From Streptomonospora salina (lineage in GTDB: Bacteria; Actinomycetota; Actinomycetes; Streptosporangiales; Streptosporangiaceae), in NCBI RefSeq assembly GCF_014204715.1, contig NZ_JACHLY010000001.1, positions 1,953,001 through 2,017,000 on the forward strand: a DNA stretch of 64,000 bases, read 5' to 3'. Positions 26,550 through 35,137 of this stretch are shown here, in pieces (position 1 is the first letter of the stretch; each line of letters starts with the position of its first letter). The position numbers were made by a program, and so were the translations under genes. Under the pieces are notes generated by a model, which saw only the letters and a list, made by a program, of their open reading frames with translations, ran no database searches and was not told the DNA's origin.

Positions 26550-27929
26550 GTGCGACTGGCCATTCTGGGCGGCGGCGGGTTCCGCGTGCCGCTGGTGCAC
26601 CGCGCCCTGCTCGCCGAGTCCCTCCGCAGCGACGCCGTCGTATCCGAGGTGGTGCTGTTCGATCCGGACGAGCACCGGCTCGACGGCATCCGCGCCGTAC
26701 TCGAACGCCAGCGCGACGCCCACCGGGCGGCGCACGGCCCGCCGCGGCTGAGCGTGCGCACCGCACGCAGCCTGCCCGAAACCCTCGACGGGGCGGGGAC
26801 GGTCTTCTCCGCCATCCGGGTCGGCGCGATGCCGGGGCGGGTCGCCGACGAACGCGTCGCGCTGTCCGCGGGGGTACTCGGCCAGGAGACCGTCGGCGCC
26901 GGAGGCATCAACTACGGCCTGCGCACCCTGCCCATCGCCCAGCGGGTCGCCCGCGCGGTCGCCGAGCACGCGCCCCGAGCCTGGGTCGTCAACTTCACCA
27001 ACCCGGCGGGCCTGGTCACCGAAGCGATGTCGGAGGTGCTCGGCGACCGTGTGATCGGCATCTGCGACTCCCCCGTCGGCCTGAGCCGCCGCGCCGCCCG
27101 CGCCCTCGGCCTGGACCCGGCGGCCGTGCGCCCCGACTACGCCGGCCTGAACCACCTCGGCTGGCTGCGCGGCCTGTGGAGCGGCGGCCGCGACCGGCTC
27201 CCCGAGCTACTGGCCGACACCCGGGCGCTGGAGTCCTTCGAGGAGGGCCGGATCTTCGGCGCCGAATGGGTGCGCGCCCTGGGCGCGCTGCCCAACGAGT
27301 ACCTGCACTACTACTACATGGCGCGGGAGGCGGCCGCCGCAGCCGCCGACACCGCCCGCGAGGGCCTGACGCGCGGCGAGGAACTGGTGGAACAGCAGCG
27401 CGGCTTCTACCGCGAAGCCTCCGCGCGGCCCGGCGAGGCGTTCGAGCTGTGGGACCGCGCCCGGCTGGCGCGCGAACGCGGCTACATGGCCGACAACCGC
27501 CGCGCCTCCGGAGGCGACGAGCGCGACGGCGAAGACCTGGACGGCGGCGGCTACGAGGAGGTGGCGCTGGCGGTGATGCGGGCTGTGGCGCGCGACGAGC
27601 CGACCCGGCTGATCGCGGACGTGCGCAACCGCGGCGCCCTTCCCGGGCTGGACGACGACGCGGTGGTCGAGGTGCCCTGCCTCGTCGACGCCGGCGGCGC
27701 CCAGCCGCTGTCGGCCGCTCCGCTCGCCGACCACCAGCTCGGGCTGGTGCTGGCCGTGAAATCGGCCGAACGCGACGTGATGGAGGCGGTGCGCACCGGA
27801 TCCCGCGCACATGCCCTGCGGGCGTTCGCCACCCACCCGCTGGTGGACTCGGTCACCACGGCCCGCACCCTGCTGGACGGCTACCTGGAGGCGTTCGGCG
27901 ACCTCGGCGAGGTGCTGCCGAACCCGTAG
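26550..27929 (+). CDS. Glycoside hydrolase family 4 (6-phospho-beta-glucosidase-like)
   Basis: GH4 enzymes hydrolyse glycosides by an NAD+- and divalent-metal-dependent redox elimination. 459 aa with the NAD-binding LAILGGGGFRVP at the start, AGGINYGLRTLP, 'VVNFTNPAGLVTEA', the metal-ligand Cys region GICDSPVG (about 170-177) and 'LNHLGWLRGL', then 'ALPNEYLHYYY'. The Cys-x-x-Pro and Asn-His pattern groups it with 6-phospho-beta-glucosidases, though no PTS transporter is nearby. The GTG start at 26550 is backed by GGGGAGAGGAG. Confidence 0.9.
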   Translation: MRLAILGGGGFRVPLVHRALLAESLRSDAVVSEVVLFDPDEHRLDGIRAVLERQRDAHRAAHGPPRLSVRTARSLPETLDGAGTVFSAIRVGAMPGRVADERVALSAGVLGQETVGAGGINYGLRTLPIAQRVARAVAEHAPRAWVVNFTNPAGLVTEAMSEVLGDRVIGICDSPVGLSRRAARALGLDPAAVRPDYAGLNHLGWLRGLWSGGRDRLPELLADTRALESFEEGRIFGAEWVRALGALPNEYLHYYYMAREAAAAAADTAREGLTRGEELVEQQRGFYREASARPGEAFELWDRARLARERGYMADNRRASGGDERDGEDLDGGGYEEVALAVMRAVARDEPTRLIADVRNRGALPGLDDDAVVEVPCLVDAGGAQPLSAAPLADHQLGLVLAVKSAERDVMEAVRTGSRAHALRAFATHPLVDSVTTARTLLDGYLEAFGDLGEVLPNP

Positions 27930-27997
27930 CGGTAACGGGACGCCGCCCAGAAGCCGGGAGAAGGCCGACCGGTGCCGCGGCGAGGCCGGCCCGCAGA

Positions 27998-28623
27998 TCA
28001 GACTTCGTCGGCCCCGACCACCAGGGCGAGGAGGTCGCCGGCATCGTTCCGTGCCGTATACCCCTCCGCGACGGCCTGCTCCATCACCGGGAACGCGAGG
28101 ATATTCGCCCCGGAGGCCGGATCGGCGATTTCATCGGGGTAGTTTCCCGGCCCGGCGAGGACGTCGGCAGAACGCACCGCCTCCTCCATCCAGGGGATGG
28201 TGCCGCTCTTGCTGTCATACCAGCGCTTAACCGCCGCCTTCTCCGACCGGTCCGTGCCCAGGAACGCGCATGTCTTCGATCGCCGCCCCGTGTCGTCGTT
28301 GAAGTGCTGCCAGTGCGCTTGGGCCACCTGCTCCCACGGGGCAAAAGGCAGGAACAATTCGTCGACTCGGAATTCCGGCGGCTCGGGCGCCTCCGACTGG
28401 TCGTCGGCCATCGCGTAGACCGGATGCGTACCCGGCGGGGCCGGGTAGACGAACCCTCCGTCCCCCAGTACTTCGGGGTCATCCACACCACGCCTCTGGC
28501 GCCCTCGACCGCCACGAAATCGCCGACCCGCCCGATCCACGATGAGGCGCCCTTCCCGCGATGGACCTTGCGCATGGCCTTCTCGATGACACCTACCGCG
28601 ATGTCGGACGTTTCGGTTTCCAT
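27998..28623 (-). pseudogene. Gene of unknown function interrupted by a -1 frameshift in a G5 run
   Basis: Two frames each encode half of one protein. Frame A starts at the ATG at 28623 (METETSDIAVG) and stays protein-like through 'DFVAVEGARGVVWMTPKYWG'. Frame B continues with 'GDGGFVYPAPPGTHPVYAM' through FRVDELFLPFAPWEQVAQAHW to the stop at 27998. The switch falls in a run of five C (28462-28466, plus strand); one extra base restores a 208-aa protein reading YWG-DGGFVYP. Either a sequencing or assembly error in the homopolymer or a real inactivating deletion would explain it. The protein family is not recognised; it is soluble, acidic and Trp-rich. Confidence 0.65.
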
Positions 28624-28681
28624 GGGGCGGGGAGTGTGGCACGGGGCTACGACGGATCCGACCGGCAGCGGGCGTTCGCGG

Positions 28682-29026
28682 CTATCCAAAACTGCGGATC
28701 TCCGCAACGATCTCCTCGGCACGACGCTCACCGCAGCCGGTGGCGTCGCGGACCGCCCCGGCGGCCTCGTTGCCGCGGCCCTCGTCGAGGAGGCCGCGGA
28801 CCCGGGCCAGCGTGTCGTCGGAAAGCGCGGACCCCGATCGATCCTGGCCGCCCTCAAGCAGGGTGTAGCCGCCGGCGGGCGGGTCGGCCGGGGCCGCAAG
28901 CGCCGAAGCGCCGGCGCCCGGCTCCACGTCCTGGTCGCCGCGGCGCAGCTGCCCCGCAACCCAGGCGCCCGTGCCGAGCACGGCCAGTGCTCCCAGTAGC
29001 GCCAGCACCATCAGCAGCAGGCTCAT
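28682..29026 (-). CDS. Single-pass membrane protein with a C-terminal helical domain
   Basis: 114 aa: an N-terminal transmembrane helix (about 2-26), a disordered linker, and a compact C-terminal region 'LARVRGLLDEGRGNEAAGAV' then 'REVT'-like RDATGCGERRAEEIVAEI, similar in pattern to the small helical domain of ribosomal protein L7/L12-like membrane proteins in actinobacteria. ATG at 29026. Function unknown. Confidence 0.6.
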   Translation of the reverse strand: MSLLLMVLALLGALAVLGTGAWVAGQLRRGDQDVEPGAGASALAAPADPPAGGYTLLEGGQDRSGSALSDDTLARVRGLLDEGRGNEAAGAVRDATGCGERRAEEIVAEIRSFG

Positions 29027-29104
29027 ACCGGGTTGCTACCCAGTGCGTCGGAGTTTGCACCGTCCGTACGCATTTGCGAAGGCGCAGCGGGTGCGACGGC
29101 GACG

Positions 29105-29147
29105 AAAAAAGGCCCGGGACCGACGTGCAACGTCGGTCCCGGGCCTT
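29105..29147 (-). terminator. Rho-independent terminator after tRNA-Thr
   Basis: An 18-bp perfect stem (29109-29126 with 29130-29147), a 3-base loop, and on the minus strand a run of six T after the stem. It begins 9 bases beyond the tRNA 3' end. Confidence 0.95.
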
Positions 29148-29155
29148 CCCGGCGG

Positions 29156-29228
29156 AGCCGCCTGCCGGAATCGAACCGGCGACCTATTCATTACGAGTGA
29201 ATCGCTCTACCGACTGAGCTAAGGCGGC
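29156..29228 (-). tRNA. tRNA-Thr (anticodon CGT)
   Basis: 73 bases folding into a complete cloverleaf: acceptor GCCGCCT/AGGCGGC with discriminator T, D-arm with AGCTCAGTCGGTAGAGC, anticodon stem ATTCA/TGAAT with loop CTCGTAA (CGT at 34-36), and T-arm GCCGG TTCGAAT CCGGC. CCA is not encoded. Followed by a strong terminator. Confidence 0.95.
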
Positions 29229-29323
29229 ACAGCCCCGCGTGCGGAGCGCTAACTAGTGTATCGCCTCCGAACCGCCGGTCGGTACATGGAACCCGTCCCG
29301 CCGCGGCCGCCGCCCACGCGCGG

Positions 29324-30937
29324 TCACGAGCACACGGTGCCCTCCTCGGGCGGCTCCGTCCGCAGCAGGTAGGCGTCGACGGCCTCGTCGACGCAGTCGC
29401 TGCCGCGCCCGTAGGCGGTGTGGCCGTCGCCGTCGCGGGTGAGCAGCACGCCCGATTCCAGCTCGGCGGCCAGGTTCTCGGCCCATTCGTACGGTGTCGC
29501 CGAATCGCGGGTGGTACCCACCACCAGGATGGGCGGTGCGCCCGGCGCGTCCAGCGGCTCCGGCTCGGGCACCGCCTCCTTCGGCCAGTAAGCGCAGGTC
29601 ATCCCGCCCCACGTCAGGGACGCCCCGAACAGGGGGGAGGTGGCGTCGGCCCGTTCGGCCGCGTCGGCGAAGGCGTCGATGTCGCGCGGGCTCTGCCGGT
29701 CCGAGCAGTTCACCGTGACCAGCGCGGACGTGTAGTTGGTGTAGGCGTCGGCGTCGTCGCGGTTGTAGAGCTCGCCGCCCATCCGCAGCAGGCGGGTGCC
29801 GTCGCCGTCGAAGGCCTCGCCCAGCGCGGTGCGCAGCTTCGGCCAGGAGCTCTCGCTGTAGAGCGCCGAGTGGATCCCCAGCTCCAGCCAGGAGCGCCCG
29901 GCCCGGCGGTCGTCGTCGAGGTCGCTGTGCAGCGGCTCCCGCCCGGCCTCGTCCAGCAGGCCCGAGAGCTTGTCGACGGCGGGCTCGACTCCGTCTCCCT
30001 CGCTCCCCAGGGGGCAGTCGGCGTGCTCCAGGCAGTCTGCGATGAAGGACCGCAGCGCGACCTCGGAACCTTCGGCTTGGCGCATGCCCAGCTCGACGAT
30101 TCCGGCGGAGGGGTCCATCGCGCCGTCGAGCACGAGCGCCCGCACCCGGTCCGGGAACATGTCGGCGTAATGCGCTCCGAGGTAGGTGCCGTAGGACTTG
30201 CCGAGGAAGGTGAGCTCGTCGTCGCCCAGCGCCGAGCGCAGCACGTCCACGTCGCGTGCGACCTCCTCGGTTCCCATGTGCATCACGAGCTCGCCGGAGT
30301 GCTCCCGGCAGCCGTCGACGAACCCGCGGTTGAGCCGGGCGAGTTCGTCGAGGCCCTCGCCGCTGACCGCGGCGGGGTCGGAGGCGCCGTCGCGGCCGGT
30401 GAAGTCGACGGCGATGAAATCGTCCATCGCGGACCTCCCCAGGCACGTGATGGGCGAACTGCGTTCCACTCCGCGCGGATCGAATCCGACGATGTCGAAG
30501 CGCTCGCGGACGGAGTCGCCGAACCTGCGAGCCGCGGTTTCGGCGTACTCGAAGCCCGATCCGCCGGGCCCGCCCGGATTGACCACAAGCGAGCCGGCGG
30601 GGTCGTTTCCGGTGGCCGGTATCCGCTGGACGGCGATCTCCAGCCGCTCGCCCGCGGGCTCGCCGTAGTCGAGCGGGACCGCGACGGTGCCGCACTGCGC
30701 GCCGTCGCCGCCGCAGTCGCGCCAGTCGATCCGCTGGCCGTAGAACCGCGCGGGCGCGCCGTCGGGGGCGTCGGCGGAACCGGACGCCTCGGGTCGAGCG
30801 TCGCCGCCGGAACCGGTGCATCCGGCCGCCGCGGCGGCCAGGGCGAGCGCCGCTGCCGCCGCGCGCAGCCCGCGCCGCGCAGGCGTCCGGTCCCGGGGGT
30901 TCGCGATCGGGGCGGGGGATGCCGTCGTGGTGTCCAC
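29324..30937 (-). CDS. Secreted alpha/beta-hydrolase lipoprotein, tripeptidyl-aminopeptidase-like
   Basis: 537 aa. Lipoprotein signal with lipobox ending AAAGC (Cys40), so it is anchored outside the membrane. The fold is that of Streptomyces tripeptidyl aminopeptidases (S33): 'GSLVVNPGGPGGSGFEYA' (oxyanion loop), FDIVGFDPRGVERS, nucleophile GKSYGTYLG (Ser near 248), 'VLDGAMDP', catalytic Asp in TTRDSATPYEWA and His in GDGHTAYG. The C-terminal TAP-like cap region ends in a Cys. It likely clips N-terminal tripeptides from extracellular peptides. GTG at 30937. Confidence 0.9.
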   Translation of the reverse strand: MDTTTASPAPIANPRDRTPARRGLRAAAAALALAAAAAGCTGSGGDARPEASGSADAPDGAPARFYGQRIDWRDCGGDGAQCGTVAVPLDYGEPAGERLEIAVQRIPATGNDPAGSLVVNPGGPGGSGFEYAETAARRFGDSVRERFDIVGFDPRGVERSSPITCLGRSAMDDFIAVDFTGRDGASDPAAVSGEGLDELARLNRGFVDGCREHSGELVMHMGTEEVARDVDVLRSALGDDELTFLGKSYGTYLGAHYADMFPDRVRALVLDGAMDPSAGIVELGMRQAEGSEVALRSFIADCLEHADCPLGSEGDGVEPAVDKLSGLLDEAGREPLHSDLDDDRRAGRSWLELGIHSALYSESSWPKLRTALGEAFDGDGTRLLRMGGELYNRDDADAYTNYTSALVTVNCSDRQSPRDIDAFADAAERADATSPLFGASLTWGGMTCAYWPKEAVPEPEPLDAPGAPPILVVGTTRDSATPYEWAENLAAELESGVLLTRDGDGHTAYGRGSDCVDEAVDAYLLRTEPPEEGTVCS

Positions 30938-31025
30938 AGCGACACCTTAGCCGCGCGGGAATCCGTGCGCCCCGGCCGTCCGCAGCCGCGTGCGGCCACG
31001 GCCGGCTGCGGCGCCGCGCCCGCGC

Positions 31026-32225
31026 TCAGCCCCGGTAGAGCGCCGCGGTCATCGCCTCCATCGCGATCTGCGGGTGCACGTTGGCGGCGATGCGTTCGCG
31101 GCAGAGCATGATGGCGTCGATGCGGCGCAGGGTGGACTCGGGTGCGGACGAGCGCGCGACGCGCTGGAGGTCGCCCTCGTGGCCGGCGGCGGACAGCTCC
31201 ACCCGCGCGCCCAGCTGCACCGCCAGCACGTCACGGTAGAACGCCACGAGATCCATCAGCGCGGTGTCGTAAGTGTCGCGCTTGATACGGGTCGCCCGGC
31301 GCTTCTGCTGCTCCTCCAAGTCCTTGAGCGCGCCCGAGGCTCCGCGCACCGCCTTGGCCACGCCCTTGCCCGTGGATCCCTCGCCGAAGGCGGCCTTGAG
31401 GTCGGCGCGCTCGTGCTCGTCCAGTTCGGCCGTCGTGGCCTTGGCTTCGGCTTCGGCCAGCTCGTACAGCCGCGCCGCCGCCGCCACGCACGCACCGGTG
31501 CCCTCCAGCCGGGCCGGCATCCCCAGCACCTCGGAGCGGCGGTTCCGGGCTTCGGAATCGGTGGCCAACTGCCGCGCGCGCTCGACGTTGCCGGCCGCGG
31601 CCCGGGCGGCGTCGGCCGCCCGGCCGGGATCGACGCCGTCGCGCCGGACCAGCAGGTCGGCCACCGCCCCGGTCGGCGCAGACCCCAGGGCCACCTGGCG
31701 GCAGCGCGAGCGGATGGTGACCAGCATGTCCTCGGCGGTGGGGGTGCACAGCAGCCACACCGTACGCGGAGAGGGTTCCTCGACGGCTTTGAGCAGTGCG
31801 TTGGATGCGGCCTCGGTGGCGCGATCGGCGTCCTCGAACAGCACGATGCGGAACCGGCCCCCGGTGGGCCGCGACGCCGCCTTCAGCACCAGTTCGCGGG
31901 TCTTGTCGACGCCGAAGCTCAACCCGCTGGGGCGCACGTAGAGCACGTCGGCGTGGGTGCCGGCGAACACCTGGTGGCAGGCCTCGCACGAGCCGCAGCC
32001 GCCCCCAGGGCACTGCAGCGCGGCGGCGAACGCGCGCGCGGCCTCGGACCGCCCGGATCCGGGAGGGCCGGTGAACAGCCAGGCGTGGGTCATGCCCTCG
32101 CCCGGACCGCCGGCCAGGAGATCGTCTGCGGCGTGCACGGCAGCACGGAGCCGCTGGACCGCGGCCTCTTGGCCCACCAGGTCGCCGAAGACACCGTCCC
32201 GGCCCGATTCCGTTCGTTCGTTCAC
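31026..32225 (-). CDS. holB: DNA polymerase III subunit delta'
   Basis: Clamp-loader subunit that helps load the beta clamp. 399 aa. N-terminus 'FGDLVGQEAAVQRLRAAV', a degenerate P-loop GPPGSGRSEAA in which the lysine is Arg (usual for the non-hydrolysing delta' subunit), a four-Cys zinc site within CPGGGCGSCEACHQ, 'IVLFEDADRATEAASNALLK' and EEPSPRTVWLL, 'RSRCRQVAL'. The GTG start at 32225 is where homology begins. It follows the MFS-tmk fusion gene, the standard tmk-holB order. Confidence 0.93.
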   Translation of the reverse strand: MNERTESGRDGVFGDLVGQEAAVQRLRAAVHAADDLLAGGPGEGMTHAWLFTGPPGSGRSEAARAFAAALQCPGGGCGSCEACHQVFAGTHADVLYVRPSGLSFGVDKTRELVLKAASRPTGGRFRIVLFEDADRATEAASNALLKAVEEPSPRTVWLLCTPTAEDMLVTIRSRCRQVALGSAPTGAVADLLVRRDGVDPGRAADAARAAAGNVERARQLATDSEARNRRSEVLGMPARLEGTGACVAAAARLYELAEAEAKATTAELDEHERADLKAAFGEGSTGKGVAKAVRGASGALKDLEEQQKRRATRIKRDTYDTALMDLVAFYRDVLAVQLGARVELSAAGHEGDLQRVARSSAPESTLRRIDAIMLCRERIAANVHPQIAMEAMTAALYRG

Positions 32226-32391
32226 CGCTGCGCCCCGCTGGCTCCGTCGCCGATTCGGCCCGACCGTATGCGGCGCCGCCGCCCCGGTCCCTGCCAGGAT
32301 AGGCCGCCGCGCCGACACTCCGCCGCCGCGGACCGGCGGCGCGAACGCCGCGGGACCCGCGCCGCCTTCCGGAGCCGGCCGCAGGCGGGCG

Positions 32392-34773
32392 TCACTCCTT
32401 GATGGTGGGCATCATGCCGGTGATCGCCTCGGCGTCCGTCGGCACAGGGTCGGGAAGGACCGGGCGCAGGCGCCGCTGGATCTCACGGGTGAGCTCTTCG
32501 GCGGACTCGCGCGCGTCGACGACGAGGTAGCGCGCCGGGTCGCGTCCGGCGAGCTCGCGGAAGCTCTGCCGCACGCGCGCGTGGAACTCCTCCGTTTCCG
32601 ACTCCATGCGGTCGGTGGCGCCGCCCAGCCGCGCGAGCCCCTGCTCGGGCGGGATGTCCAGGAGCACGGTCAGGTGCGGGGACAGGTCCTCGGTCGCCCA
32701 TTCGTTGACGCGCTCGATGTCGTCGCGGGCCAAGTCGCGGCCGGCTCCCTGGTAGGCCAGGTTGGAGTCGACGTAGCGGTCGCTGATGACGATCGCGCCG
32801 CGGCGCAGCGCGGGCAGGATCACCGACGCGACGTGCTCGGCCCGGTCGGCCGCATACAGCAGCGCCTCGGCGCGCGCGGACATCTCGGTGCCCTCGCGGT
32901 CCAGCAGCATCGCCCGCAGCCGCATCCCGAGCTTGGTCGAACCGGGCTCGCGGGTGGTCACCACCTCGAAGCCCTCTTCGCGCAGCCACACCGACAGCCG
33001 CCCGGCCTGCGTGGACTTGCCGGCGCCCTCGCCGCCCTCCAGAACGATGAAGGTGCCCGGCAGCCGCCCCTCCTCCTGCTGGACGTCGGCGGTGGGCAGA
33101 GGCACGCCGCGCAGTGCGGCCAGCAGCTCCCGGGACAGCGGGACCTCGCCGCCGTCGATCCGGCGGTAGGTGGCCAGCGCGGCGGCCAGAACCAGCAGGC
33201 CCGCGATGAGCAGCACCGCACCGCTGCCGAGGAACCCGTAGGAGAGGTCGCCGTAACCGAGCGCGTAGTCGCCGATGACCGCGGCGAGCAGGGGCGCGCC
33301 GACCACCGCGACGAGCAGCTCCGCGCGGGCCACGGCGTTGAGGTACCCCAGGGTGCGGGTGCGGATGTCCTCTTCCAGCTCCTGGTGCACCAGGGTGATT
33401 CCGGTCACCCACGTGATTCCGGCGGCGCCGCCGGCCAGTGCCACCAGCACGGCGGCCATGACCGTGTTCGGGATCAGGCCGGCGGCCAGCAGCGCGACGG
33501 CGGCCGCGCCCATGCTCACCGCGAACAGTCGCGGGCGGCTGAGGTGGTGCAGGATGCGCGGACCGGCCAGCATTCCCAGCGCCATGCCCGCGAACACGGC
33601 GGCGAAGAGCACACCGAACCCGGCGTTGCCCGCTCCGAGGCTCACCACGTGCAGGCGAGCGACGCCGGCCACGGCGGCCACCGCGGGGAACACGCTGACC
33701 ATGCCGGCCAGCAGTCCGCGCACCAGCGGCGTCGTTCCCGCGAACCGGCCGCCCTGCCACAGGGTGCGCAGCAGGTTCTCCGGCCGGTAGCGCGGTACGG
33801 CCTCCTCCGGGGCCTCGGGGCGCTGCTCCGCGGTCCGAGCGGTGCCGCCGCCGTCCTGCGGTGCGGGCGCGAACTGCGCGGTGCGCTCGGTTGCGCCGGC
33901 ACCGGTGGCCAGGGGGGCGGTGCGGTCGTCGGCGGCGGGTGCTGCGCCGCCCTCGGTGGTCTGCAGCTCGGCGGTGGCCTCGTCGTCCGACGACGGGACG
34001 GCGGGGGCCAGCGGCGTGGTGCGCTCGTCCTCGGCGGCCGCACCCGGCGCCGCAGGGGGTGCCGCAGCGGGCGCAGCCTCGCCCGCGGACCGGCGCGGCT
34101 TGGGCAGTGCCAGCGCGGTCAGCGCCGCGGCCATGTACGCCGCAGCGGCGGCGTAGAGGGCAGCGTCGGTCCGGGGTGCCAGGAACGCCTCGGCGCTCCC
34201 GGCGGGCCCGCCGCCTCCGGGAAGCAGGGCGCCCACCAGCCAGCTCAGCGACGCCAGCGCCGCGAAGAGCACGCCGGCCACCGGGGCGGTTGCGTACGAC
34301 GTCAGGACCGCCAGCCGGGTGGCCTGGCCCAGGCGGCGCTGGGGCACCAGCTCGGCGAGGGCGGCGTCCTTGGCCGGGCTCCACGCCAGCGCCGCGATCT
34401 CGGCGAGGAAACCGGCGATGAGCAGCCAGTCCAGACGCCCGGCGAGGGGGATGGACAGGTAGAGGAGGGCGCGTACCGCATCGGCGACGACCATGGTCAG
34501 GCGCCGGTCGAACCGGTCGGCCAGCACGCCGGCCAGCGGGCTCAGCAGCACCGGCGGCGCGAGCTTGACCGCGGCGGCGCCCGCGACCGCGTAGGCCCGG
34601 GTCATCGGATCGGCGTCGGCGGTCAGCGCGGCGGCCAGAGCGAGGAGGGCGAGCAGGCCGAGCCAGTCGCCGAGGCTGGACAGCGAAAGCGCAGTCCACA
34701 TGCGGCGGAACGGCTTGCTGGAGAGGACGCCGCGCGCCTCGCCCGGCGCTCCTAGGGGGGCAGATCTGCTCAT
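32392..34773 (-). CDS. tmk: MFS membrane protein fused to dTMP kinase
   Basis: 793 aa in one frame. Residues 1 to about 545 form an MFS-type transporter module with about 12 predicted helices, split by an Ala/Pro/Thr-rich linker (about 225-330). Residues about 563-793 are a complete thymidylate kinase: FIVLEGGEGAGKSTQ (P-loop near 576), TTREPGSTKLG (DR/REPG motif), 'ISDRYVDSNLAYQGAGRDL' and 'TVLLDIPPEQGLARLGG'. It makes dTDP from dTMP for DNA synthesis. The kinase is the only tmk seen here and sits next to holB. Such MFS-kinase fusions are known from Streptomyces and relatives; the transport substrate is unknown. No good ribosome binding site precedes the ATG. Confidence 0.92.
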   Translation of the reverse strand: MSRSAPLGAPGEARGVLSSKPFRRMWTALSLSSLGDWLGLLALLALAAALTADADPMTRAYAVAGAAAVKLAPPVLLSPLAGVLADRFDRRLTMVVADAVRALLYLSIPLAGRLDWLLIAGFLAEIAALAWSPAKDAALAELVPQRRLGQATRLAVLTSYATAPVAGVLFAALASLSWLVGALLPGGGGPAGSAEAFLAPRTDAALYAAAAAYMAAALTALALPKPRRSAGEAAPAAAPPAAPGAAAEDERTTPLAPAVPSSDDEATAELQTTEGGAAPAADDRTAPLATGAGATERTAQFAPAPQDGGGTARTAEQRPEAPEEAVPRYRPENLLRTLWQGGRFAGTTPLVRGLLAGMVSVFPAVAAVAGVARLHVVSLGAGNAGFGVLFAAVFAGMALGMLAGPRILHHLSRPRLFAVSMGAAAVALLAAGLIPNTVMAAVLVALAGGAAGITWVTGITLVHQELEEDIRTRTLGYLNAVARAELLVAVVGAPLLAAVIGDYALGYGDLSYGFLGSGAVLLIAGLLVLAAALATYRRIDGGEVPLSRELLAALRGVPLPTADVQQEEGRLPGTFIVLEGGEGAGKSTQAGRLSVWLREEGFEVVTTREPGSTKLGMRLRAMLLDREGTEMSARAEALLYAADRAEHVASVILPALRRGAIVISDRYVDSNLAYQGAGRDLARDDIERVNEWATEDLSPHLTVLLDIPPEQGLARLGGATDRMESETEEFHARVRQSFRELAGRDPARYLVVDARESAEELTREIQRRLRPVLPDPVPTDAEAITGMMPTIKE

Positions 34774-35137
34774 AGCGATAAAGGTATCGACTGTTCTGAC
34801 GCTGGGAAGTGGGCTTGGCCCTCGAACGGACCGGGGACGCCGGCGACCGGTCGTACTGCGGGCGCGGTCGCCAGCCTAGTGCGAGACTCGGATACGGCGA
34901 TAGCTCGCTCGGCAGTGCGGGGTCCACACCCCCGCGCCTCGCGCCGCGCGGTGTGCGGGGAGCGTTCGCGGAACTTTAGCGCCGGGCGCATGCGGGCGCC
35001 ACCCCGCGGGGCGGCGGTCGGCGGCGCCGGTACCGCAGCGGAACGCGGATGCGGGCGCCGACCTGGAGCGGTGCTGCGCGGACGGCTCCGTGCCTCTTCG
35101 GTCACACGGCGCTTCCGCGGACGTCGCGGATGCCCGG
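34774..35137. other. Intergenic region between topA and tmk
   Basis: 364 bases without a supported gene. It should hold the tmk promoter and the topA transcript end. A short inverted repeat CGATA/TATCG (34777-34790) sits immediately upstream of the tmk ATG, where a ribosome binding site would be expected. Confidence 0.4.
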
